Positions 17,542 through 25,719 of a stretch of 64,000 nucleotides of DNA are shown here, piece by piece. Each line of letters begins with the position of its first letter. The stretch's first letter is position 1. A model generated the notes under the pieces. It was not told the origin of the DNA. It saw only the letters and a list, made by a program, of their open reading frames with translations, and did not search any database. The position numbers and the translations under genes were made by a program. The DNA comes from JAJVHZ01 sp041395385. Its GTDB lineage: Bacteria; Pseudomonadota; Gammaproteobacteria; JAJPIJ01. Where the stretch lies: assembly GCA_041395385.1 (NCBI GenBank), contig JAWLAN010000007.1:124001-188000 (forward strand), written 5' to 3'.

Positions 17542-17556
17542 CCGCCTCTAGGATGT

Positions 17557-17601
17557 GCACGGGTCGGTGAGGGTTGATCCTCGATCGTCACCGACCCGTG
17601 C
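17557..17601. terminator. bidirectional terminator-like hairpin
   Basis: GCACGGGTCGGTGA at 17557-17570 pairs perfectly (14 bp) with 17588-17601 around a 17-base loop, between two convergent genes. There is no T tract on either side, so it may act as an mRNA 3' end rather than a classical intrinsic terminator. Confidence 0.6.
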
Positions 17602-17607
17602 TGGCGC

Positions 17608-18057
17608 TTACTGGCTGACCCTGTCGTGAAGTAGCTCGTAGAGGCCGTTGTCGCCTTCCTCCACGGCGTTGATCAGCTCATCGGCGTCGGCCGTGTAGAC
17701 GGCCTTGTCGTCGGCGTTCACGACTGCCGCGCCCGGCAGTCCCGCACGCAGCGGATCGTCGTAGGTCTCGACCAGATCCATGTTCTTGTCGAACTGGCCG
17801 ACGTCGACCTTGACCACGACGAAGTCCTGTTGCAGCCGCCGGCCCGCCTCGGCGTCGAGCGCCTTGGCCAGGGAGCGGCAATAAGGGCACCAGTTGGCGC
17901 CGAAGACCACGAGCACGTGGCGGCCGGAATCGCGCGCCGTCTCCAGGGCCCGCTTCAGATCCATGACGGCATTGGCCGTCTCGTCGTATGCCTGCCCGGC
18001 GTTCACCGGCTGGGCGAACATCAATGCGCTGAACAACAGCGCCGCAAGTGTCTTCAT
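17608..18057 (-). CDS. exported thioredoxin-like protein
   Basis: 149 residues with a signal peptide (MKTLAALLFSALMFAQPVNA). The thioredoxin fold is shown by HVLVVFGANWCPYCRSLAKAL, with the redox pair Cys-Pro-Tyr-Cys, then VVVKVDVGQFDKNMDLV and GLPGAAVVNADDKAVY with the cis-Pro region. The family (thioredoxin_7 / DsbD-gamma-like) reduces or isomerises periplasmic disulfides. It lies between the two related exported hydrolases, convergent with the first and divergent from the second, and could service them; that is inference. Confidence 0.87.
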   Translation of the reverse strand: MKTLAALLFSALMFAQPVNAGQAYDETANAVMDLKRALETARDSGRHVLVVFGANWCPYCRSLAKALDAEAGRRLQQDFVVVKVDVGQFDKNMDLVETYDDPLRAGLPGAAVVNADDKAVYTADADELINAVEEGDNGLYELLHDRVSQ

Positions 18058-18538
18058 GTCCAGGTATCCCGTGCGAGAGTGGTGATGGCGATTCTGATGC
18101 GCATCGCCCGCGATGGGTTGCGCGTGTACCGGATTTTTGTGACGCAGCTTTCGCTTTCCGGTGGCCAAGCCGGCAAGCCGCGGTGGGCGTGTGCGTGCGC
18201 GGTGCGAACCGATGCCGGCCTCGTCGGCGCGATTTGCCACTTCAGTCTCCGCCGGCCATAGCGGAGCGCAAAGATCCGACAAAACTGACCTGTTTCTGAA
18301 AGACACCCTGCACGCGGCAACCCTAGGATTCCGGCCTTACCCGATCCCGCGCCGGCAAGAGAGCGGCGGCGACGAGGCCTCGGGGCTCAACGACAAAAAA
18401 GGCGCCGTTCATCTCCATCGCGCATGCGGCACGAGGGGCACGAGGTGATGGACGTGCATTCCGGTAATCGACATGGGCGGCAGCCGTTGGCCACGGATGG
18501 ATGTACGGGCTCGCCGCCACCAGTCCTTGGAGGTCGGT
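18058..18538. other. divergent intergenic region
   Basis: 480 bases between the thioredoxin-like gene and hydrolase copy 2. No coding frame with normal composition was seen. CTGTTTCTGAAAGACACCCTG near 18290 loosely resembles GATTCTTGATAGACCCTG near 16137 upstream of hydrolase copy 1, so the paralogues may share a regulator; the match is weak. Confidence 0.35.
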
Positions 18539-19921
18539 ATGCAAGAAAGAACCAAAGCGAGAGGGCACCTCGCCACCCTGTCTTCGGTGGCGGTGATCAC
18601 GGCGATGTTCTCGGCCAGCGCGTCGGCCTGGGAGAATCCGCTGAAGAACCGGTATCTGAATGGCGCGCCCCTGACGATCTGCGACCAGGGCGCGTTCTTC
18701 GTCGGCGGCGTGCCCAAGGTCACGCGCTATGCCGCCTCGGCGGCCAGCCCCGAGGGCGGCCCGCCGCAACAGATCACCATCGGGCAGGCCTACGTGCAGT
18801 TCCAGATCCCGACCGTGCGGCGGAAATGGCCGCTCATCCTGATCCACGGCTCCACGCACACCGGCGCGGCCCTGGACGCGACGCCCGACGGACACGAAGG
18901 CTGGTTCTCCTATGCGGTGCGCAACAAGCTCGCCACCTTCAACGTCGATCAGCCCGGACGCGGACGCTCCGGCTTCGACCAGTCGGTCATCCTCGAGGCG
19001 AAGGCCACGGGCAACTGGAACCTCATCCCCAACAGCTTCGGACGGATCACCGACAACGGCGCCTGGACGGCGTGGTTCGGTCACATCGTCCCGGCAGGCA
19101 CGGACATCGTCACCGGCACGATGATCCGGCACGGCGACCCGGGCGATCCCGATCCGGCGGAGAATCCGGCCGAGCCGTCGCAGGCCCATGGCGTCTATCC
19201 GCCGGCATTCCCGATCCCCCCGGTCCCGAACTCCACCGACCCGAACCTGGTGGCGCGCGTCGGGGCGATCGGCGAGGCGCCCAACCCGGCGAACAACGCC
19301 TATCTCGGCCTGGAGTACTACAAGCAGCTGGTCCCCAACGGCGAGGTCACGCTGCCGGGTTCCGTCTGTCCCACCTGCAGCAATCCGAATCTCAATGCCA
19401 TCGACACCTGGCTGCCGCTCGCGCTGGCCGAGCTGCTCGAGGGGATAGGCGGCGGCATCCTGGCGCCGCATTCACAGTCGACGTCCCCCGTGTTTCACAC
19501 GGTGCGTGTCCTGAAGGAACGCGGGAAGCTGCACCTGCTCAAGGGGATCATCATCCCCGAGGGCGCGGGCACCAACCTCGCCGCCGCCGGACTCGTCGGT
19601 TCGGACTTCGACACGATCCCGTTCCTGATGCTGAACGGTGATTATCGTCCGCTGGCCACGCGCCAGGTGAACTACGCGGCGGTCGACGCCATGAACGCCA
19701 GTCCGACGCGCAAGGTGGGACCGGCGCTCTCGCTGAACGCCGAAGACCCGATCTTCAGGGGCAGGCTTCAGGGGCACACCCACATGGGCATGCTCGGATC
19801 GACCGCGCTCGCGGAGTTCGACTTCTTCCTGGAGTGGGCCGGCAAGAACATCGACAACCCGATCGTGAAGTCCGGATGCCCGGTGAAGAACCACAAGAAG
19901 AAGCACTCACACAGGAAATAG
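18539..19921 (+). CDS. exported alpha/beta hydrolase, copy 2
   Basis: 460 residues with a signal peptide ending ASASA near residue 30. It shares with copy 1 the opening CDQGAFFVGG, the segment WPLILIHGSTHTGAALDATP, DGHEGWFSYAVRN, NVDQPGRGRSGFDQ and the nucleophile elbow LAPHSQSTSP (Ser312). The likely His is in LQGHTHMGMLGS. It carries an insertion of about 60 residues rich in Pro and Asn in the middle and a Lys/His-rich tail (KNHKKKHSHRK). GGAGG at 18529-18533 is well placed for ATG 18539. A strong terminator follows. Substrate unknown. Confidence 0.83.
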   Translation: MQERTKARGHLATLSSVAVITAMFSASASAWENPLKNRYLNGAPLTICDQGAFFVGGVPKVTRYAASAASPEGGPPQQITIGQAYVQFQIPTVRRKWPLILIHGSTHTGAALDATPDGHEGWFSYAVRNKLATFNVDQPGRGRSGFDQSVILEAKATGNWNLIPNSFGRITDNGAWTAWFGHIVPAGTDIVTGTMIRHGDPGDPDPAENPAEPSQAHGVYPPAFPIPPVPNSTDPNLVARVGAIGEAPNPANNAYLGLEYYKQLVPNGEVTLPGSVCPTCSNPNLNAIDTWLPLALAELLEGIGGGILAPHSQSTSPVFHTVRVLKERGKLHLLKGIIIPEGAGTNLAAAGLVGSDFDTIPFLMLNGDYRPLATRQVNYAAVDAMNASPTRKVGPALSLNAEDPIFRGRLQGHTHMGMLGSTALAEFDFFLEWAGKNIDNPIVKSGCPVKNHKKKHSHRK

Positions 19922-19975
19922 CAGCAGGCAGTACGCAGCGACCGCAGGACCAACGCTCGGCTTCACCTCTTGCCA

Positions 19976-20003
19976 CGACCGCCTTCGGGCGGTCGCTTCT
20001 TTT
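19976..20003 (+). terminator. intrinsic terminator after hydrolase copy 2
   Basis: CGACCGCC, loop TTCG, GGCGGTCG (19976-19995), followed by CTTCTTTTCT. Perfect 8-bp stem with a UUCG tetraloop and a T-rich tail on the plus strand. Confidence 0.88.
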
Positions 20004-20052
20004 CTCGCTTCGGATTCCGGGACGAACCGGCGTTCGAAACCGACATCGTCCG

Positions 20053-20733
20053 TCAGCCCGCATCCGCGGCAGCTTCGCCGGCGGAGGGAACGCCCAGCAT
20101 CCTGCGCGCAGTTTCGACGACGCGATTCAGGGCGCGTTGCTTGCGGCGTATGTCATGCAGCCGGCGGGACAGCTCGGGGTTGTCCCGATCTGCGCGACGC
20201 CGTCGTCCGTCCTCCACGACCTGCGGCGGTACGAGGCCCTGCAGCGGGTCGCCTTCGATGGAGCGGACGATGAAGTGGTTGCCCGCGTCGATGGCCGCGC
20301 GATAAACGGCGGCAACCTCGGTCGCGGCCTTCTGCCGCAGCACACCGCGCACCTCCGTCTGCCTGAGAAAGTCGAGCAGCGCGTCCGCGCCCTTGGCATC
20401 CTCCGGCACGCGGTACAAGGTCATTTCGATCTCGGCGGCCTGTTTGCCGTAGCGCATGCCATCGACGATGTCGACGATGGCGTGGTGAGTGTCCGAGACC
20501 ATGCGCACCAGTCTGCTCCGCGCTTCCTCCCGCGGCAGATCCTGGATAGCCAGGACGCCCCGGCACGCCGTGTCGAACGTGGTCATCAGTGCAATGACGT
20601 TACGGATGGGCAGTTCGGTGGCGGCGACGAAGTCCTGTTTGAAGCCTTCGCCTCTGAGTGCCTCGAGTTCCGTTGCGGCGGTCTTGCGTATGTCCTCGAG
20701 CGTGGTACGGGCGGCAGGATTGCTTGCATTCAT
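20053..20733 (-). CDS. hypothetical protein, helical
   Basis: 226 residues, soluble, strongly helical and charged, without signal or membrane segment. Phrases such as LEDIRKTAATELEALRGEGFKQ, VRMVSDTHHAIVDIVDGMRYGK and EVRGVLRQKAATEVAAVYRAAID suggest long helices, possibly a bundle. The ATG at 20733 has GAGG eight bases upstream. I do not recognise the family. It converges on hydrolase copy 2 and stands alone. Confidence 0.65.
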   Translation of the reverse strand: MNASNPAARTTLEDIRKTAATELEALRGEGFKQDFVAATELPIRNVIALMTTFDTACRGVLAIQDLPREEARSRLVRMVSDTHHAIVDIVDGMRYGKQAAEIEMTLYRVPEDAKGADALLDFLRQTEVRGVLRQKAATEVAAVYRAAIDAGNHFIVRSIEGDPLQGLVPPQVVEDGRRRRADRDNPELSRRLHDIRRKQRALNRVVETARRMLGVPSAGEAAADAG

Positions 20734-21306
20734 GGAGGATCCTCGGTGGCCGAAGTGCGCGGCGGTGAGCACAGGCCGGCGGCGCCGGTTTCGACGGATG
20801 GCGCGTGCGTGGAAAATGCGAGTCGGGGCGGCGGTCACGACGTCGGCGGACGCGACGGCACCGGTCCCCGGACAACGGCGCTCGCGTGACCGCCGTCCAT
20901 GGCCGGATGCACGGCGTTACCAGCGATGATCGCGACTCTTACGGACCCGGCACCCTAGCATGTCCGCGTGACGGACGCTAACTTGCGAAGCCAGGTTTGC
21001 TTTTCCCGAGCAACGGGGTCACACTGCCTGCGCGCGACTCACTACTCCGGTCTTCACGTTCAGGACCACATCCCGGAATGGCGGGCGCTGGCGAATACCA
21101 GCGATGGTCCCGTGAAGCTCGCATCGTTCGCATGTCGCGCTGCGGATGCGCCCGTCGCGAGAGCGGGGCTGGCTCGCTTATCGATGTCCTCCCGACAGCT
21201 GCCGTTCGTACGCAGCCGCCGCCCGGACACCTGCGGTCGAAGCAGATTCATTCCGGTCCCCGAAGTCCGGTTTCGAAAGTTCCTCGATGGCATGATGCCC
21301 CGCTGC
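20734..21306. other. gene-free region
   Basis: About 570 bases between divergent genes. The plus frame open from 20968 has a start with no ribosome site and mixed composition, so it is not called before 21307. No tRNA-like cloverleaf, repeat or strong hairpin seen. Confidence 0.4.
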
Positions 21307-21582
21307 ATGAACCAGGAGGTTGGCTTGCTGCTTTTCGTCTGGATAGTGCTCGGGCTTATCGTCGGGCTCGTATTCTCCAAGGTTACCGATCTCTCGGACG
21401 ACGATGACTTCCTGATCGACATCGTCATCGGTATCGCCGGCGCAATGAGCGGGGGCTGGCTGTATGAGGTTGCGCTGGAGCCGGACGCGGCGTCGCCTTC
21501 CGCCTACAGCCTGGCGGCCGCAGTCGCAGCCGCGTCGGTGTTTCTTCTCCTCTATCATGCCGTCACCTCACGCACTCGCTGA
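21307..21582 (+). CDS. small membrane protein, GlsB/YeaQ/YmgE-like
   Basis: 91 residues with three hydrophobic segments: LLLFVWIVLGLIVGLVFSKV, IDIVIGIAGAMSGGWLYEVA and a C-terminal AAAVAAASVFLLLYHAV. The order and the glycine-rich second helix match transglycosylase-associated/stress-response proteins of the GlsB/YeaQ family, although an unusual acidic loop DLSDDDDF sits between helices 1 and 2. The start is uncertain; ATG 21292 or 21295 would add 4-5 residues and none has a clear ribosome site. Likely a general-stress inner-membrane protein. Confidence 0.6.
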   Translation: MNQEVGLLLFVWIVLGLIVGLVFSKVTDLSDDDDFLIDIVIGIAGAMSGGWLYEVALEPDAASPSAYSLAAAVAAASVFLLLYHAVTSRTR

Positions 21583-21722
21583 CCGCGCCGCCGGCTCGCG
21601 GCGGCTCACGCGGACACCTCGCCGTGCGTCGCGGACCGCCCGAAATCATCTCGCGCCGGGGGCGGAGACGGTTGCTCCGCCACGGCGTACGCGAATGTCA
21701 CGCCAGGACGGGCCGCGACAGG

Positions 21723-22028
21723 ATGAATGAACACGACAGCAAGATCGCCGTCGCGCTGGAGATCGCATTGGATGCCGGCGTGCTCGATCGCTGCGTGAAA
21801 CACGATATTGTTTTCGAGGGCGACGGGGATCCCCAGCACGCCTTCGATCTTGGCGGAGAGAGACTCGCGACGGGCGCGCTGGGCCGGAACTTCGACGGCC
21901 GCGATGATCTGAACGAGTTCATTGCCGAGGTCGTCTCCGACCATCGCGGGGAGGAATGCGTGCGTTGCCGGGAGCTGCGCAAGCCACGGGCGCCGGATCC
22001 CGCCACCGGCGAGCGGCCGCAGCATTGA
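21723..22028 (+). CDS. small acidic hypothetical protein
   Basis: 101 residues, acidic (MNEHDSKIAVALEIALDAGVLDRC), with a Cys pair late in the protein (GEECVRCREL) that could bind metal. The composition is that of a real soluble protein, unlike the frames on the other strand. Small proteins of this kind occur near stress genes in proteobacteria, but I cannot name the family. No clear ribosome site, so the start is uncertain. Confidence 0.5.
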   Translation: MNEHDSKIAVALEIALDAGVLDRCVKHDIVFEGDGDPQHAFDLGGERLATGALGRNFDGRDDLNEFIAEVVSDHRGEECVRCRELRKPRAPDPATGERPQH

Positions 22029-22106
22029 CGCCGGTTCCGCGCCGCCCCGGTCAAAAAGTTCAACAATCCGTGTCGTTACGGGAAACCCTACAGGAGTCGG
22101 TCAATC

Positions 22107-22601
22107 ATGCAAAAGGCAGAGCTTCAAAAGAAGAGATGGCAGTCCACACCCGAGAGGAACGATGACCGAATCAATCGGCTGAAAACCCCGCAGGAGTGCG
22201 AGATCTTCTCGAAGAACGTCACCGAACGCGGCTTTCCGGAGCTTGCCGCGCGGGCGAGGCGGCGGGCGGTCCAGTTGCAGGCGGCCTCGCACGACGTGCA
22301 CAGCGAGGCGGAACGCGACGGCCTGCAGGCGGTGTACGCCTACGAGCAGACTCTTAGCGCGGTGAGGCGCAAGCGGACGCGTGCGACCGGCGCGTGGAGA
22401 ATTATCAAGAGCCGCGGAATCATCGAGGCGATCCGGTCACTGGCGAATCGCCAGGCCGGTGAGATCGATTATGCCAACCTGCGTGAGACGGGGATGCAGG
22501 ATCTCGCCTTCGAGTCGATAGTGGTCAAGCATGCCGCGGCCTTCGATGCGGAGACCGTTCGGCGATGCGAGGACCGGCTGGCGGCCTGGACGCGCGTTTG
22601 A
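22107..22601 (+). CDS. hypothetical protein with helical basic C-terminal half
   Basis: 164 residues, soluble. RINRLKTPQECEIFSKNVTERGFPELAARARRR and AERDGLQAVYAYEQTLSAVRRKRTRATGAWRIIKSRG give a repeated helix pattern. The basic motif KRTRATGAWRIIK may contact nucleic acid. I have the impression of a widespread small family of unknown function in proteobacteria, but cannot name it. AGGAG about 11 bases before the ATG supports the start. Downstream lies a convergent cassette. Confidence 0.65.
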   Translation: MQKAELQKKRWQSTPERNDDRINRLKTPQECEIFSKNVTERGFPELAARARRRAVQLQAASHDVHSEAERDGLQAVYAYEQTLSAVRRKRTRATGAWRIIKSRGIIEAIRSLANRQAGEIDYANLRETGMQDLAFESIVVKHAAAFDAETVRRCEDRLAAWTRV

Positions 22602-22674
22602 TCTCGGGTGAGAGGTGCCCGTGAAAGAGGGAGGGTGCGAGGGGTTGCGGTGGTCTTTGTTTCCTTGCCATCGT

Positions 22675-23403
22675 TCAGGGCACCACGTTGAGCACGGGCC
22701 CGCGGTGACAGGCGATTTGATCCGCCGGCGGCAGTAGCAGCACCCGACTGTGCAACTGGTAGCGACCCACGCCCGGCAGAGTGAGGGTGTGGTGATCGGT
22801 GTATTCGAAGACCCGAGGCTCGAGGTGACCCTCCTTGGCCGCGAGGAGGGCGGGTTTGCGTTGTACGAGGTCGACGGCGTAGGTCTCGATGCGATAGGGC
22901 GCTCGCTGTCGGGCCAGCGTCCCTGCCTGGGCGCCCGTCAACCTGAAACGGACCTCGACACTCGGCGGCTGGTCGGGCGTCGTCTCCGCAAACCGAACCT
23001 GCAGCACCTCGATCCGCGGCTGCCGCGCGAAGTGGGCGGCCCGCCGTCTGGCCGGCGACGGCGCCACCTCGTGCAAGACATGCCCCGCGGCGGCGCCGAC
23101 CCTGAGTTTGACCGCCGCCGGCAGCTTCACCCTGGCCATGATCCAGTCCGCCCAGCGATCGCGTTCCGGCGGCGCGAGCAGCGTCTCCTCGCCGGAGGCG
23201 GCGTCGTAGATGCGCACCAGCCAGTCGAGCCGGCCGCTGCGGTCGGCGCAGCCGTCGAAGAAGACAATGAACTCACCCAGCGTCTGCGCCTCCGGGGCCC
23301 GATCCCGGGCATGCGATGTCGGTGCGTCCTGTCGCGGCGATGTCCTCTCACATGCCGCGGACCCGGACGAGTCGTGCGCCGTGCGGTGGGGGATGCGCGC
23401 CAT
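22675..23403 (-). CDS. hypothetical protein, last gene of protease cassette
   Basis: 242 residues from ATG 23403; a TTG at 23466, overlapping the 78-residue gene, would add 21. No signal or membrane helix. The centre reads LGEFIVFFDGCADRSGRLDWLVRIYD and the rest is beta-rich (EVRFRLTGAQAG, HTLTLPGVGRYQLHSRVLLL), like a two-domain beta sandwich. Not recognised. It ends the minus-strand cassette with the split protease and is probably co-transcribed with it. Confidence 0.65.
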   Translation of the reverse strand: MARIPHRTAHDSSGSAACERTSPRQDAPTSHARDRAPEAQTLGEFIVFFDGCADRSGRLDWLVRIYDAASGEETLLAPPERDRWADWIMARVKLPAAVKLRVGAAAGHVLHEVAPSPARRRAAHFARQPRIEVLQVRFAETTPDQPPSVEVRFRLTGAQAGTLARQRAPYRIETYAVDLVQRKPALLAAKEGHLEPRVFEYTDHHTLTLPGVGRYQLHSRVLLLPPADQIACHRGPVLNVVP

Positions 23404-23443
23404 GCCGTGCGGGTCCGTCAGCGCTCTTATGCCCGGTGGCGCC

Positions 23444-23680
23444 TCACTGGGGACGGTAATCGGCAACGACGACGATCACCGGGACGCCATTGACGTGATC
23501 GGGGAAGGCCGTGAGCGCGGAGGGCGGCGCATGCGGGTCCACGTGGATGCGTACCGCGATCACCCCGCCCGCCTTGCCGATGTCGATCATCCTGACCGTC
23601 GGATCGCCCAGGAACCGTGCCGCGAGCGCCTGCCGGGCCTTCCGCGCGCGCTGCAACTGACCTGTCGTGATCGGCATCAT
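23444..23680 (-). CDS. 78-residue protein resembling the N-terminal domain of the neighbouring protease
   Basis: It aligns by eye with residues about 15-95 of the adjacent protease: DPTVRMIDIG with DPNVTLIDFG, VIAVRIHV with ELAVRVHV, and FPDHVNGVPVIVVVADYRPQ with IPPEIEGFPTDVIEATYRAH. It therefore looks like a free-standing copy of the protease N-terminal domain. Such a domain could be a propeptide-like inhibitor or a docking module; this is inference. The gene begins 45 bases after the protease stop. It ends with its own stop and is not a run-through product. The small size and weak ribosome site lower confidence. Confidence 0.6.
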   Translation of the reverse strand: MMPITTGQLQRARKARQALAARFLGDPTVRMIDIGKAGGVIAVRIHVDPHAPPSALTAFPDHVNGVPVIVVVADYRPQ

Positions 23681-23725
23681 GGCGCGTTGCGACGGCGTGG
23701 CGTTCGCATGCCTGCCCGCGCCGGC

Positions 23726-24707
23726 TCAGACGACGACCGCGACATCCAACGCGTTCAGCACCGCCGGCATGTCCATGGCGAGTGCCGTCTCCGGCGCGTC
23801 GCTGCCCGCGAAGTGCAGTCCGACGGCTCGACGGCTCGCCGTCTCCAGCCACCAGGACCCGGAATCGCCGCCGGCGCTGACCTCGCTGCCCGCATTCGTC
23901 GGTTCGATGGTAACTACCCGCCTGATGACGCGTTGCACGCCGCCGTAGGTCAGCTTCGCTCGCTCCTCTATGCCCACCACCGCGCCGTAGGTGACGGCCG
24001 TGCGCCGACCGGATTTCACGGTTCGCATGTCGAGTTCCGCGCTTCCCACGCCGCGCACCGGACCCAGCGGCAGCTCGATCGAAGAGGAGCCCGCGCCTGC
24101 CCGTCAGCGCCGCCACGGCCGCATCGAGATTCGCGGCCATGGCGTCGCGCGTCAGGGCGGCGACGGCATCGGGCGCGGAGCCGCCGTCCAGGCGGCCGGG
24201 TTGAACGATGCGCTGGCCTGCACGCGCGCGCCACGACGCTACGAGCACGTGCCAGTTGCTCAGGATCATCTCCGCGCCGTTCGCACGATCGGCCACCAGG
24301 CCGCCGAGGGTCGCATACGCATGGTGGTATTCATCGGAGATGCTGATCCCGCCGCGCAAAGGGTCAAAGCGGCGGATCCGCACGTTCGTCCGTGCGGGTC
24401 TCCATGCGTACGACCACGGCCACAGATGAGCTCGATACGTGGCCTCGATCACGTCGGTCGGGAATCCCTCTATCTCGGGCGGTATGCTGGCGGTGGTGGT
24501 TCCCCTGATCAACGCCGCCTCGAGCGCGAACCCCGCCAGCTTGCGGCGTACGTGCACGCGGACCGCCAGTTCCTCGCACATGATTCGTCCGCGGCGCTTC
24601 GGGCGTCCGAAGTCGATCAGGGTCACGTTGGGGTCGTAGAGGTGATCTCCTGTTGCCTTGCGCAGCGCACGCCGCGCGCAGCCCATGGTCATGGCATCCA
24701 TCTGCAT
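23726..24707 (-). pseudogene. trypsin-like serine protease split by a frameshift
   Basis: Read from ATG 24707 (GGAGG seven bases upstream), the first frame gives an N-terminal domain (ELAVRVHVRRKLAGFALEAA, GFPTDVIEATYRAH) and then ISISDEYHHAYATLGG, EMILSNWHVLV with the catalytic His and ANLDAAVAALTG with the likely Asp. Homology then continues in another frame from about 24092: SIELPLGPVRGVGSAELD, TVKSGRRTAVTYGAVVGIEE, SAGGDSGSWW with the catalytic Ser, and AVGLHFAGSD, to the stop at 23726. The junction is at GGG 24090-24092 (minus strand); one extra base there explains it. It could be a true pseudogene, a sequencing or assembly error, or programmed frameshifting. Intact it would be a cytosolic protease of about 326 residues without a signal peptide. 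Confidence 0.72.
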
Positions 24708-24793
24708 GTTCCTGCCTCCGTCGTGCTTTCCAGGGCGAAGGGTCCGGCCGGATGGCCGGACCCGGTTTGGCGATTCCCCCCGCCTCCGAATGC

Positions 24794-25489
24794 CTACGGA
24801 TAGACCTGGAAGCGTATCGGGACGTCGAACTGCAGGCCCGGCGGGCCGCTGAGGAACAGGTCAGGGTCGATGTCGCCGACTGCTCGCGCATAGCCGGCGA
24901 ACTGCGGCGCATTGACGAACGGCGGCGCCGCGCCAAGGATGCGTGCGGAGATGTTCATCTCGTACAGACCGGGGGTCAGGCCGGTGAAGGCCAGCACGTC
25001 GACATAGGCGAACGTTCCGGGGACGAGCCCCGGGGCGTTGTGAAGATGGACGACGTTCATGTCGGCCTGGCCTATGCTCCAGGACGTCACGTTGCCGGTC
25101 TGATAGCGCACCTCGTAGGGCAGGGAAAAGTTCGCGAGTACCTGCGCGGCGCTCATGCCGGGCGCGACGAGGAGGAACGGATTCAGGAACACAATGGTCC
25201 CCACGAACGCCGTTTCCCCGACCTTGATCACCTGGTGCGGAAGCAGCGGTCCGTTCACGGCGATCGGCTGGATCGGCCCGATGGCATACAGGTTCCACCA
25301 GCCCGCGGGTTCCGCAATCTCCGGCGCCGCGCGCGCCATCGCCTCGTCAAGGGCACTCTTGACGCGCGCCTCCAGCTCCGCCTGGATGTCCTGCGCCGTC
25401 GGCGGCGTTGGGGCGGCCTCGGCGATCGGCGCCGCCGCGCTGCCCATGCCTTTGTGCATCGTAAGTTCAGGTTTGCGTACTGCAGCCAT
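24794..25489 (-). CDS. hypothetical beta-rich protein of protease cassette
   Basis: 231 residues. A basic N terminus (MAAVRKPELTMHKGMG) and a helical linker rich in Ala and Glu (IQAELEARVKSALDEAMARA) lead into a long beta-rich region: GWWNLYAIGPIQPIAVNG, HQVIKVGETAFVGTIVFLN, TFAYVDVLAFTGLTPGLYEM and a C-terminal FDVPIRFQVYP. It looks like one or two beta sandwiches with no signal peptide. AGGAGG six bases before ATG 25489 is the best ribosome site in the cassette, so it may be the most highly made member. Family not recognised. Confidence 0.7.
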   Translation of the reverse strand: MAAVRKPELTMHKGMGSAAAPIAEAAPTPPTAQDIQAELEARVKSALDEAMARAAPEIAEPAGWWNLYAIGPIQPIAVNGPLLPHQVIKVGETAFVGTIVFLNPFLLVAPGMSAAQVLANFSLPYEVRYQTGNVTSWSIGQADMNVVHLHNAPGLVPGTFAYVDVLAFTGLTPGLYEMNISARILGAAPPFVNAPQFAGYARAVGDIDPDLFLSGPPGLQFDVPIRFQVYP

Positions 25490-25719
25490 ATGAACCTCCT
25501 CTTGGATTGATTCCCGTCCGCGCGAGCGCGCAGACGCCTACGTCGGTCGATCGACTCGAACGCTTGCGGCCGAGAAGAGGATTCTGGACGGGACCGCTCA
25601 AGCCGCGGTCATTGGCGGCTCAATCGGCGACGGTGCCGGACTTGACCGGCGGTGCGCTGCGATGGGGGAAGTCCTCGTTGGAGCGCGAACGGCGGCAGGC
25701 GCGGGATCGCGGCGTGAAT

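Noticed and set aside
21606..22025. Minus-strand frame opposite the small acidic gene at 21723
   Set aside because: Less protein-like composition than the plus frame and no ribosome site; the plus call is itself only moderately sure.
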